Shown here piece after piece: positions 53,272 through 63,600 of a stretch of 64,000 nt of DNA. Source of the DNA: Nonlabens sp. MB-3u-79 (GTDB lineage: Bacteria > Bacteroidota > Bacteroidia > Flavobacteriales > Flavobacteriaceae). The notes under the pieces were generated by a model. The model did not search any database. It was given only the letters and a program-made list of their open reading frames with translations, and was not told the origin of the DNA. A program made the position numbers and the translations under genes. The stretch spans positions 3,091,501-3,155,500 of the forward strand of contig NZ_CP025116.1 in NCBI RefSeq assembly GCF_002831625.1, in the 5' to 3' direction. Positions within the stretch are counted from its first letter, which is position 1. The number at the start of each line of letters is the position of its first letter.

Positions 53272-53275
53272 ATTT

Positions 53276-53283
53276 CAAAAATA
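53276..53283 (-). promoter_or_regulatory. -7 box of the glycosyltransferase operon
   Basis: Minus-strand TATTTTTG, exact match, 4 nt before the GTG start; leaderless if used. No -33 TTG is visible. Confidence 0.4.
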
Positions 53284-53289
53284 GACAAT

Positions 53290-53323
53290 AAAAAAAGGCC
53301 ATTCTGTAAAGAATGGCCTTTTT
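53290..53323 (-). terminator. Terminator of the 2,214-aa T9SS gene
   Basis: Perfect 13-bp stem (53311-53323 with 53292-53304), 6-nt loop, T run on the minus strand, about 18 bp after the stop at 53342. A copy is at 60590. Confidence 0.9.
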
Positions 53324-53341
53324 ATCAATTAGAATTATATT

Positions 53342-56300
53342 CTAGTTTCGAATCACCTTCACTACTCTGCTCTGTTCTCCTGAGGACACCTCAATAAGAT
53401 ACAATCCAGAAGGGAAAGGAGATAAGTCTATGCTAGAAGAAGTCGCATTAGGCTGAGCAACTAGTAATTGCTGTCCTAATAGGTTTCTTACAATTATTCC
53501 ATCAATAACTTGCTGACCATTAAAGCTTACCAAGTTATCTGTAGGATTAGGATAATAGCTGAATTCAAAAGAATCAATATCATCAACCCCTACTGTGCCA
53601 TCTACCGTAAAGTTATCTACGAAGAAGTCCACATCATTACCATCGGCAACAGTACCATTAGTAGACCAGAAAGCAAATCTAACAACACCCGAATAAGCTC
53701 CTAATGAGAACGTTTCAAGCTGACCAATAGCTGGTAAGCTATCTGCAGCATCATAGGTTGTGATGTTATTCCAAGTAACTCCAGAATCTGTAGTAATCAA
53801 GAATTGAACTTGATCATCACTACCAAAGTTATCTGTAGTTGTAGATGCAAAAGCAGTCAATGCCACATCAAATGTAACACTAAAAGAAGAACCTGGATTT
53901 GTACCTAGATCAATTTCTGGAGAAACTAACCAGTCCATATCGCCACCACTGTTCCAGATATTTACACGAGCTGCCTGACCAAATACATTTGCTGTATCAT
54001 TTCCAAAATCATCAGCTCCCCAAGAACCGTTTAATCCGTTAGGACCAGTTACTATATCTGTATTACTACCTTCTTCCCAGCACACGCCTGCGAAAGTTGT
54101 AAAGTCATTTCCAGCAGTTCCTCCTGCAGTTCCGTAAGGAGCTACAAAAGGAGCACATGGTGTAATAAATGTAAACGGACCAACCCAAGTAGAGAAATCG
54201 CCAGCACCACAATCGGCTCTAACAAAATAATCATAACTCGTCGAAGCGACTAAACCGGTAGCTGTAACTGGATTTGTTGCATTCAAGCTTTCATAAACCG
54301 CACCGGCAGTTCCTTGAGCTATTCCAATAGGTTGCACCTCTACTTGCCATACCGTTGCCGAACCACTTTCAGTCCATGACAAATCTGCAGTAGAACTAGT
54401 AATTTGAGACACTGCTAATGCTGAAGGAGCAGTACATGAAGGTGGAGGCGCACAAGTTACCGTTGCAGACCAACCATCTCTTACTGCTGAACCATCTGAG
54501 GACCATACAAAAGTTAAACATCCAGAAGCACTGGTACCGACTAAATTTTCTAAAGTCAAATCACCTGTACCTGAACCATTGTCCCAGCACCACTCTGTAT
54601 CACCACTAGGAGTGTTGATTGTAGGAAAAGTAGTATCAGGACCGTCGTATATAGTAAGACCATCAAAACATCCTGCAAATGAATCTTCCATTTCATTAGA
54701 TGTGAAGTTTACATAAACCACATCACCAGGATTATCTGGACAGATATTGTAAGTGATGTTTTCATTATTTTGATACTGGCCTGAAGCACCTCCTGAATCT
54801 AGGAACAAATCACCCGCACAATAATCTGGAGTAGTACTAAAACTAAACGGACCTATCCATAAACTAGTTTCAGTCGGACTACAAATAGATCTAACATAGT
54901 ATTCGTAATCGGTATCAGATAAAAGTCCTGTAATAGGGTTGGTCGTATTATCCATTGTAGAGACAATACCGTTAGCTCCCATTCCTTGGGTAAACCCAGC
55001 TACATCTATTTCATATTCCCATGTAGTAGCAGTCCCATTTTCTGTCCAACTAAGGTCAGCAGAAGAGCTAGACACGCCTGTTGCTGTAAGCGCGGTAGGA
55101 TCTGGACAAAAGTTACCACAAGCGGCAACTTCAATCAAATCTATAGACATATCTCCTTCAAAACCTGTTGAAACATGACTGTTAGCAAATTCAAGATAAA
55201 TCACCTGACCGTTGTAGGCAGTAAGATCAACACCAATAGGTGCCCATGAGTCCATGTCACTCGTTTGCAAATCACCACTCCATGTAAACACATTGGTAAA
55301 AGGACCTGTTGCAGCGGTAGAAACACCTACTTCTAAAGTACCCATATCTCCACCAAAAGCGTGCATATAGAAACTCAATTCTGCTGCTCCAGTACCTGTT
55401 GAAAGGTTGATCGCTGGAGAAATAGCAGAAGCTCGGGTGTTATTGGCACCAGATGCTTCAAACTCCATATGATTAGTAGCATCAAAAGAAGCTAAAGGAC
55501 CTGTATTGAAACTATTGGTATTACCCGCAGTAATATCCCAATCTCCAGCATTACCAGAGAAGGTAGTCCCTGTCCATCCGATAGCACCACTCTCAAAGCT
55601 TTCTGTAAAAACAGTCGCTGGAGAACCCGTAGTACAAGTAACTCCTTGTGGCCCTGTAGGGAATGTTCTAATTAATAAAGGATTTGTAGAAGGACTGATA
55701 TCCATAGGTGCACATACAGCAAATACTCTTATTTCATATTGTGTATTAGCAGTAAGCATATCTAGCAAGTAACTCGTATTAGAGGTCAGACCAGTTCTAG
55801 TTCCTAATGAACCAGCTCCACCAGGAGTAAATCCAGGAGTACCGTATTCTACAATCCATTCTGTTTCTGTCCCACCTACTGTCCATGACAATTCAACAGA
55901 GCTATCTGCTAAATTTGCTATAGTTACAGCACTAGGTTGTGGACAACTAGGAATTTCTTCATAATTCACATCATCTAAGTACATCGCGTCAAAAGTTCCT
56001 GCAGGAACAAACCTGAAAGCAACCCATCCACCTGTAGTCGTTAAGGCAGAGAAATTAACCGTTTGTTCTGCGTATTGATCATCTGGTAAATCAGCGTTTG
56101 TAAAGGTTTGAGCAACTGTAAATGTTGTTGCATCAGCAGGATCTGTCATAGTTCCTACCTCAAGTCCACCTAAATCTCTATCATAAGCAAAGAAACGAAC
56201 TCGTTTAGTGGCATCTAGATCAGAGAATTCTGGTAAGATATAATACAACTCTGCAGTAGCTCCTGTGGAACCACTGTACATATAAATATGTTGGTTACCT

Positions 56301-59300
56301 GAGTTGGCAATTAAATCATCTACTCGTACAAGAGGTGCCGTTCCAGAACCAGAACCTACTACTATATTGCTATCACAATTATTCAAACCATCCAAAGGAT
56401 CGGCATCAAAGTTTGTGAAATAAGCAGCTGTAGTGGCTAAACAACGTGTTCTAAAAGTAAACGGACCAATATAAATACTTTCATCACCAGGAGCACATAC
56501 GGCTCTTACCCAGTAATCATATGATGTATCATCTGTTAATCCTGTAACTGTTGTTGTAGGAGTTGTTAACACATCTATAACAGATCCTATTTGTGCCCCT
56601 GTATTAGGAACAAAGCCAGGTAAACCTACTTCAACATCCCATTCTGTTTCTGTTCCACCAGCAACCCATGAAATATCTGCTGTAGTTGAAGTTACCGCAT
56701 CTAAGGCTAACATATCTGGTGCGTCACATGTTGGTGGAGGCGCACAAGTAACACTAGCAGACCATCCTGCTCTTTGCACTGAACCGTCTGAAGAAAATAC
56801 AAATGTTAAACAACCTGAAGTGGAAGTCCCTATTAGTAATTCTTGTGTTAAATCTCCAGTACCACTCGTACCGTCCCAACACCATTCTGTACCACCGCCT
56901 GGTGTATTGATAGTAGGAAAAGTAGTATCAGGACCATCATATATAGTAAGCCCATCAAAACAACCGGAAAATGAATCTTCCATCTCATTAAATGTGAAAT
57001 TCACAAAAACCACATCTCCAGCATTATCAGGACATATATTATAAGTAGTGTTTTCATTGTTTTGATAGTCACCTGAGGCTCCACCAGAATCTAAGAACAC
57101 ATCACCCGCACAATAATCTGGCGTAGTAGTAACTGTTGCACAAGACTGGCTAGAAACATCATTTGTTGTGCTATCACATATTGCAGTCACACAAACTTCA
57201 TACTCTGTCGCGCTCGTCAAGCCTGAAATGCTAACACTAGCAGTTGTAGGATTAGGAGTAACTGCGGTAAAGGCCATAGTTCCAACCGCTCTGTATTCTA
57301 CTAAGAATTCTGATGCTGTAGAATTATTCACCCATGAAAAATCAACAGAAGTTGCTGCTGGAGCTCCAAAGGACAATTGAGTAGGCTCCGCACAAGATGG
57401 GGACACTTCATAAGTGATGTCATCAAGATACATCGCATCAAAAGTTCCTGCAGGGTTAAATTTGAATGCTATAAACCCACCAGTTGTGGTTAATGTATTA
57501 AAGTAAACAGTATTCTCTTCATATGTATCATCTGTCAGATCTGCATCAGCAAATGTTGCAATAGAATTAAAAGTTGTCAAATCTGCAGGATCGGTCATCG
57601 TACCTACTTCAAGACCTCCATTATCTCTATCGTAAACATTGAATTTCACTCTTTTATCAGAGGAAAGATCAGAGAATTCTGGAAGAACGTAGATAATATC
57701 AGCCGCTCCATCACTACCACTATACATATAAATATGCTGGGAACCAGATAAAGAAACCAAGTCTTCTACTTCAACAAGTAAGTTGGTACTACCTGTAACT
57801 ATTAAAGAACTGTCACAGTTATTCAATCCGTCTAAAGGATCTGACTCATAATCGGTTGTATAAGGTGCCGTAAGAGGAGCACATCGTGTTCTAAATTCAA
57901 ACGGACCTACCCAGCTGCTTGTTCCATCAACACCACAGTCGGACTGTACATAAAATTCATAAACAGTGTCTGCAGATAATCCAGTTACATTAAAAGGATT
58001 ACTAGTTGCCGCAAATGCAAACAACTCAGCACTCGTATCAACAACAAAACCAGGAGCTCCAACTTCAATATTCCAGTTGGTCGTACTTCCTAATTCACTC
58101 CAGCCTAAATCAGCTGAATCACTTGTTACTGCTGTAGCAGTTAACGCATAAGGATCAACACATGAAGGAGACTCTGCTATTGTTAAGTTATCTACCGCTA
58201 TATCAGATGCAAAACCAGCACCTCTAGTCGCTTTAAATACGACTTGTATAGATTGAGAAGCAAAACTAGGAAGAGGCACAATAATAGATTCATAAGGTGC
58301 CGTTTCTGTAGTCTGTTGTTGACCAGAAATAGTAAACACTGTTGTATCTGTACCACCAGCTCTTATAACTAACTCAAGAACACCCATATCACCACCAAAC
58401 ATATGGTAGTCAAAACTCACAGCTGGAGTTGTTAAAGGAGTAAGATCAATAATAGGAGAAGAAAGCTCAGCTACATCACCAGTTCCTCCTGAAGAACCTT
58501 CTGTAATGAAATAATCACCTGTTGCAATAGAAGGACTTGGTCCAGTTCCTGTAGATCCAGTTAGACCAGCTCCAGCAGCAACCCAATTATATTGGTTTTC
58601 TGTTCCTGCCCAACAATTTTCGTTAGAAAATCCACTAGCAGCATTAGGAAAACCGGTAGAAATTACAGTAAAACCAGCATCAAAGTTTTCACTATAAGGA
58701 GCCGTAAATGGCAAACATAAAGTAGTTACCGTAAGCTGAGTTACCGAACTATAATCTGGCAACACTGGATCACATACCGCTCTTACAAAAACATCGTACA
58801 CGGTAGCATCTGTTAAACCTGTTATAGAGGTGGACGGAGTTGTCATTATAGTAGTAACAGTTCCTTGCGCTGGAGTAGAGAAAGGAGTTGTTATGGTTCC
58901 TGCAACTGCATATTCCACTTCCCATTCTGTCTCTGATCCACCGGCAGTCCAAGACACATCAAGAGAAGACTCTGTTACCACATCTGCTTGAAATCCAGTT
59001 GTTACTGGACATGAAATTGCTGTAGTTGCCGTATAAGGACCTGCCCATAGACTTAAGTCTCCCATACCACAATCAATTCTTACATAAAAGTCATATGTCG
59101 TATCAGACATTAAACCACCTACAATAGCAAAAGGCGCTGTAAAACCTAAATCAGTTAGCCCACCAGGATCCCCTTGATTAAAAGGAGCAACACCGTAATT
59201 AACTTCATAGCTAGCACTTGTATTACCATTGGCATCCCAAATAAATTGAATCTCAAAAGCAGACTGAGTTACCGGTGCAAAGTTAGATGGAGACGGGCAA

Positions 59301-59986
59301 GATTCTGCCGTTGTAAAAGTGATAGGACCTACTGAATTACTAATATCAGTTACTGGAACACATACCGCTCGTACATATATATCATATGTAGTAATACTGT
59401 TTAATCCAGTTAAAGTAAATGGATTTGTAGTAGCTGAAGTAATAACTCCACCAGAACCTACAGTATAAGGACTCAAACCGTATTCTATTTCCCATTCTGT
59501 TTCAGAACCTCCATTGGTCCAGCTTAAGACTGCTTCATTTGCACTAACGCTTGAAGAAACAAGATTTGTTATTACGGGACAGGTAGGGCATGATGCCACT
59601 CCTGTGAAAATATTCATCATGGATGATTGAGCAATAGGAGTTTCATAGACTAAAAGAGCCTCAGAATCGACAAGTCGAAACTGTCCGTCTCCAGGAAGAC
59701 TGGTAGCACGGTAGTCGACTGCTATGCTTGATCCATTGTTTACCGCTATGGTATAAGTCTCTGTCACTGGCGTATTAGCCGTTGGACTAGGATTTACAAT
59801 AAGATAAGTTGTGGTGACACCATCAATGGTGACATCAACACCTGTGTTAGCGGTAGCATTTGCTCCACTATCCCAATCGTTACCGAAGAAATCTGTCAAC
59901 TCTAATTGATAATCACACTGTGCTTGTGCATTAAGGGAGAGAGTTAAACAGATTATCGAAACGAGAAAAACGTAAATTTGTTTCAT
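53342..59986 (-). CDS. Giant modular T9SS surface protein (FnIII, CUB, jelly-roll)
   Basis: 2,214 residues, one of two tandem paralogues. A signal peptide (ends NAQAQ) is followed by an N-terminal domain, then by my count nine fibronectin III modules, each opening with Cys-Pro-type linkers and a ...LSWT.GG.ETEWEVEYG core. Between them lie two CUB-like domains (YCAGDVFLDSGGASGDYQN near 990, again near 1780) and about five MAM/jelly-roll-like domains, several beginning CAPF/CAPL.APY. The end is a type A T9SS sorting domain (YYPNPTDNLVSF ... GLYLIEVSSGEQSRVVKVIRN). Its role is probably adhesion, gliding or glycan binding; no enzyme motif seen. The last 270 or so residues are nearly identical to its neighbour. 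No -7 box found upstream. Confidence 0.92.
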   Translation of the reverse strand: MKQIYVFLVSIICLTLSLNAQAQCDYQLELTDFFGNDWDSGANATANTGVDVTIDGVTTTYLIVNPSPTANTPVTETYTIAVNNGSSIAVDYRATSLPGDGQFRLVDSEALLVYETPIAQSSMMNIFTGVASCPTCPVITNLVSSSVSANEAVLSWTNGGSETEWEIEYGLSPYTVGSGGVITSATTNPFTLTGLNSITTYDIYVRAVCVPVTDISNSVGPITFTTAESCPSPSNFAPVTQSAFEIQFIWDANGNTSASYEVNYGVAPFNQGDPGGLTDLGFTAPFAIVGGLMSDTTYDFYVRIDCGMGDLSLWAGPYTATTAISCPVTTGFQADVVTESSLDVSWTAGGSETEWEVEYAVAGTITTPFSTPAQGTVTTIMTTPSTSITGLTDATVYDVFVRAVCDPVLPDYSSVTQLTVTTLCLPFTAPYSENFDAGFTVISTGFPNAASGFSNENCWAGTENQYNWVAAGAGLTGSTGTGPSPSIATGDYFITEGSSGGTGDVAELSSPIIDLTPLTTPAVSFDYHMFGGDMGVLELVIRAGGTDTTVFTISGQQQTTETAPYESIIVPLPSFASQSIQVVFKATRGAGFASDIAVDNLTIAESPSCVDPYALTATAVTSDSADLGWSELGSTTNWNIEVGAPGFVVDTSAELFAFAATSNPFNVTGLSADTVYEFYVQSDCGVDGTSSWVGPFEFRTRCAPLTAPYTTDYESDPLDGLNNCDSSLIVTGSTNLLVEVEDLVSLSGSQHIYMYSGSDGAADIIYVLPEFSDLSSDKRVKFNVYDRDNGGLEVGTMTDPADLTTFNSIATFADADLTDDTYEENTVYFNTLTTTGGFIAFKFNPAGTFDAMYLDDITYEVSPSCAEPTQLSFGAPAATSVDFSWVNNSTASEFLVEYRAVGTMAFTAVTPNPTTASVSISGLTSATEYEVCVTAICDSTTNDVSSQSCATVTTTPDYCAGDVFLDSGGASGDYQNNENTTYNICPDNAGDVVFVNFTFNEMEDSFSGCFDGLTIYDGPDTTFPTINTPGGGTEWCWDGTSGTGDLTQELLIGTSTSGCLTFVFSSDGSVQRAGWSASVTCAPPPTCDAPDMLALDAVTSTTADISWVAGGTETEWDVEVGLPGFVPNTGAQIGSVIDVLTTPTTTVTGLTDDTSYDYWVRAVCAPGDESIYIGPFTFRTRCLATTAAYFTNFDADPLDGLNNCDSNIVVGSGSGTAPLVRVDDLIANSGNQHIYMYSGSTGATAELYYILPEFSDLDATKRVRFFAYDRDLGGLEVGTMTDPADATTFTVAQTFTNADLPDDQYAEQTVNFSALTTTGGWVAFRFVPAGTFDAMYLDDVNYEEIPSCPQPSAVTIANLADSSVELSWTVGGTETEWIVEYGTPGFTPGGAGSLGTRTGLTSNTSYLLDMLTANTQYEIRVFAVCAPMDISPSTNPLLIRTFPTGPQGVTCTTGSPATVFTESFESGAIGWTGTTFSGNAGDWDITAGNTNSFNTGPLASFDATNHMEFEASGANNTRASAISPAINLSTGTGAAELSFYMHAFGGDMGTLEVGVSTAATGPFTNVFTWSGDLQTSDMDSWAPIGVDLTAYNGQVIYLEFANSHVSTGFEGDMSIDLIEVAACGNFCPDPTALTATGVSSSSADLSWTENGTATTWEYEIDVAGFTQGMGANGIVSTMDNTTNPITGLLSDTDYEYYVRSICSPTETSLWIGPFSFSTTPDYCAGDLFLDSGGASGQYQNNENITYNICPDNPGDVVYVNFTSNEMEDSFAGCFDGLTIYDGPDTTFPTINTPSGDTEWCWDNGSGTGDLTLENLVGTSASGCLTFVWSSDGSAVRDGWSATVTCAPPPSCTAPSALAVSQITSSTADLSWTESGSATVWQVEVQPIGIAQGTAGAVYESLNATNPVTATGLVASTSYDYFVRADCGAGDFSTWVGPFTFITPCAPFVAPYGTAGGTAGNDFTTFAGVCWEEGSNTDIVTGPNGLNGSWGADDFGNDTANVFGQAARVNIWNSGGDMDWLVSPEIDLGTNPGSSFSVTFDVALTAFASTTTDNFGSDDQVQFLITTDSGVTWNNITTYDAADSLPAIGQLETFSLGAYSGVVRFAFWSTNGTVADGNDVDFFVDNFTVDGTVGVDDIDSFEFSYYPNPTDNLVSFNGQQVIDGIIVRNLLGQQLLVAQPNATSSSIDLSPFPSGLYLIEVSSGEQSRVVKVIRN

Positions 59987-60410
59987 AATAATTGTTTAAA
60001 AAATTGTTTTAGAAAAGCTTAAATTAAAACTAATCATTCACATAGGAAGAATGAATCTTAATTAATCGTTAACATGCATAAAATTGAGTTAAAGAAGATT
60101 GTCATCTAGAGGTTATTTAATGAAGGAATTTCATTGAAATAATTTACTCCTTCAAAAAAAGAATACATTTTACATTTGGCATTCTTCAATGTTGAGAAAA
60201 ATTTCCATGAATACCAGTTTGAAAGGAGAAGGTGGAGATATTCCAGTTAGATATTGTCAAACAACCTCTTTATTGCATTGAAAGCGAACCAATTATCATT
60301 GAGAACACTTACTTTAAAAGGCGGTAATTGAAGTATTGGAGGAAACATAACTAGTTAGACCTCTCTCGAAAGGAGCACTGAATGAACCTCCTTTGAAATA
60401 AAAAAGAAAT
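59987..60410. other. 424-bp gap upstream of the giant gene
   Basis: Presumed promoter region of the 2,214-aa gene on the minus strand. No exact TAnnTTTG is seen next to the start, no gene is supported, and no sequence similar to the corresponding place near 53 kb is found left of 60411. Confidence 0.45.
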
Positions 60411-60571
60411 CGAGAACACATCATTTCAAAGCTCAAATCAGATCCGTCCTCAATAATGACTACTTCAAAATCTCTTTCAAAGACTAATTGAGAAAGACTA
60501 ACAAGTAATTTTTCTATCTCTTCAGGTCTGTTAAAAACAGGTAAAATAAAGGAGTAACAGACCGCATTCGC
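60411..60571 (-). pseudogene. Truncated copy of the glycosyltransferase gene start
   Basis: On the minus strand this repeats the first about 54 codons of the GT2 gene at 52270-53271 (YSFILPVFNRPEEIEKLL, then VFERDFEVVIIEDGSD). The GTG start is changed to GCG at 60571-60569, and homology stops at 60411. It is a dead remnant of a duplication and not a gene. Beyond the break the frame runs on into unrelated sequence to a stop. Confidence 0.85.
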
Positions 60572-60589
60572 AGGTCAAAAATAGAGCAT

Positions 60590-60623
60590 AAAAAAAGGCC
60601 ATTCTGTAAAGAATGGCCTTTTT
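60590..60623 (-). terminator. Terminator of the second giant T9SS gene
   Basis: Copy of the hairpin at 53290, offset by exactly 7,300 bp. Confidence 0.9.
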
Positions 60624-60641
60624 GTTATTTAGAATTCTATT

Positions 60642-63600
60642 CTAGTTTCGAATCACCTTCACTACTCTGCTCTGTTCTCCTGAGGACACCTCAATAAGAT
60701 ACAATCCAGATGGGAAAGGAGATAAGTCTATGCTAGAAGAAGTCGCATTAGGCTGAGCAACTAGTAATTGCTGTCCTAATAGGTTTCTTACAATTATTCC
60801 ATCAATAACTTGCTGACCATTAAAGCTTACCAAGTTATCTGTAGGATTAGGATAATAGCTGAATTCAAAAGAATCAATATCATCAACCCCTACTGTGCCA
60901 TCTACCGTAAAGTTATCTACGAAGAAGTCCACATCATTACCATCGGCAACAGTACCATTAGTAGACCAGAAAGCAAATCTAACAACACCCGAATAAGCTC
61001 CTAATGAGAACGTTTCAAGCTGACCAATAGCTGGTAAGCTATCTGCAGCATCATAGGTTGTGATGTTATTCCAAGTAACTCCAGAATCTGTAGTAATCAA
61101 GAATTGAACTTGATCATCACTACCAAAGTTATCTGTAGTTGTAGATGCAAAAGCAGTCAATGCCACATCAAATGTAACACTAAAAGAAGAACCTGGATTT
61201 GTACCTAGATCAATTTCTGGAGAAACTAACCAGTCCATATCGCCACCACTGTTCCAGATATTTACACGAGCTGCCTGACCAAATACATTTGCTGTATCAT
61301 TTCCAAAATCATCAGCTCCCCAAGAACCGTTTAATCCGTTAGGACCAGTTGCTATATCTGTATTACTACCTTCTTCCCAGCATACGCCTGCGAAAGTTGT
61401 AAAGTCATTTCCAGCAGTTCCTCCTGCAGTTCCGTAAGGAGCTACAAAAGGAGCACATAGTGTTGTAAGGGTTTGGACAGATGTCCAATCGCTAAAGAAC
61501 CCTCCACCACAATCTGCTCTTACATAAACTTCATAATCAGTTTGTGAAGAAAGACCAGTTGCTGTATAAGGATTGTTTATAGTACTCACACCATTACCTG
61601 TAGGAATTCCTGTTCCGGCAGTTTCAACTGCAACTTCCCATGTGGTAGCAGTACCATTTTCAGTCCAATCTATAATTACTGAATCACTACCTATAGCAGA
61701 AAGAGTAACTCCAGAAGGAGTTGCACAGAACGTACCACAAGTTTGAATTCTCATTAGATCAATAGCAACATCTCCTACAAATCCACCTTCATTACCAACT
61801 TCTTCGGTTCCTGAAATTTGAATATAAATAGTCTGTCCTATTAGAGAAGAAGGCAACATTGCGCCTACTGCTTGAAAAGGATCCCCTTGAGCAGCTTGCA
61901 CTGGACCAGAATAGGAGAATATTGGAGTAAATGGTCCTGCTGCTGCAGTACCATAAGCCACTTGAACTTGGGTAAGATCTCCACCAAAGGAATGGTAGTA
62001 GAAAGACAATTCTAGTTCGTCATTTGCTCCTGTTGTTAAATCAATAGGAGGTGAAACAACACTAGCTGTACCAACATTAGTTCCTGAAGTTTCAAAGAAT
62101 AAGTATCCTGATCCATCAAAGGCTCCGTTAGGGCCAGTACCAAAAGATCCAGTAGCTCCATTTCTACCAAAGTTCCAGTCACCACTTGTTGACCCTGTAC
62201 CTACATCACCTGTCCAGGTGGTAGCTATAGTTTCAAAACTATCTTCCCAGATATAACCTGGCGCACCAGTAGTACAAGAAACTCCTTGAGGAGCTCCAAG
62301 AGCAGTGAAGAAAGTGTAAGGACCTACCCACGTACTAGATGTAGTTGGACTACAAATAGCTCTTACGTAATACTCATAAGAGGTCGCAGACGAAAGTCCT
62401 GTAATAGAATTAGTAATGTTACTCATAGTGGGAACTATACCATTTACACCCATTCCTTGGGTAAAACCAGCTATATCAAATTCATATTCCCATGCTGTAG
62501 CAGTTCCATTTTCCAACCAATCTAAATTAGCTGAAGTATCTGTTACTGAAGATGCTCCAAGGGATGAAGGTGCTGGACAAGATGGTGCAACATCGTAAGA
62601 GACATCATCAATGTAAAGAGCATCAAATGTTCCATTAGGGACAAACCTGAAGGCTATAAAGCCTCCTGTAGTGGTTAATGTATTGAAATAAACTGTTTCA
62701 AATTGATACGTATCATCAGCCATATCGGCATCTGTGTACGTTCTTAAAGCTGTAAACGTACTAGCATCAGCAGGGTTAGTAATTACACCTACTTCTAATG
62801 AACCGTTATCTCTATCATATACTTGAAATTCTACTTGCTTATCGCTTGATAAATCTGAGAATTCCGGTAAGATATAATACAACTCTGCAGTAGCTCCGGT
62901 TGAACCACTGTACATATAAATATGCTGTGCACCAGAATTTGCAGTAAAATCATCTACTCTTACTTCAGTTGCGGTTCCTATACCAGAACCAACCACAATA
63001 CGACTATCACAATTATTCAATCCATTAAGAGGATCAGTATCATAATTTGTAGAATAAGCAGCTGTAGTAGCTACACATCGTGTTCTAAAAGCAAAAGGAC
63101 CTATATAAATACTTTCATCTCCAGGAGCACAAACTGCTCTTACCCAGTATTCATAAGCGGTGTCATCAGTCAATCCTGTAACGGTTGTTGTAGGAGTGGT
63201 TAACACATCTATAACAGATCCTATTTGTGCACCTGTATTAGGAACAAAACCAGGTAAACCTACTTCAACATCCCATTCTGTTTCTGTACCACCAGCAACC
63301 CAAGAAAGACCTGCAGTAGTGGATGTTGAAGCATCCAAAGTTAACATATCAGGAGAAGGACAAGTAGGTGGTGACGCACAAGTAACATTAGCAGACCAAC
63401 CTTGTCTTGTTATAGAACCATCTGATGACCATACTAAAGTTATACATCCAGAAGTAGACGTACCTATCAAAAGTTCTTGAGTTAAATCTCCTGTACCACT
63501 CGTACCGTCCCAACACCATTCTGTACCACCGCCTGGTGTATTGATAGTAGGGAAAGTTGCATCAGGACCATCATAAATTGTAAGACCATCAAAACAACCT

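Larger units (their letters stand above)
53111..54158. repeat. Duplicated block, copy A (pairs with 60411-61458)
   Basis: Covers the last about 270 codons of the 2,214-aa gene, its terminator and the first 54 codons of the glycosyltransferase gene. Aligns to 60411-61458 at a constant offset of 7,300 bp with no net indel; the T9SS coding part differs by only about three substitutions in 800 bp by eye. Confidence 0.9.
60411..61458. repeat. Duplicated block, copy B (pairs with 53111-54158)
   Basis: Covers the end of the second giant gene, its terminator and the glycosyltransferase remnant. Identity is very high in the coding end and lower in the remnant. Confidence 0.9.
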
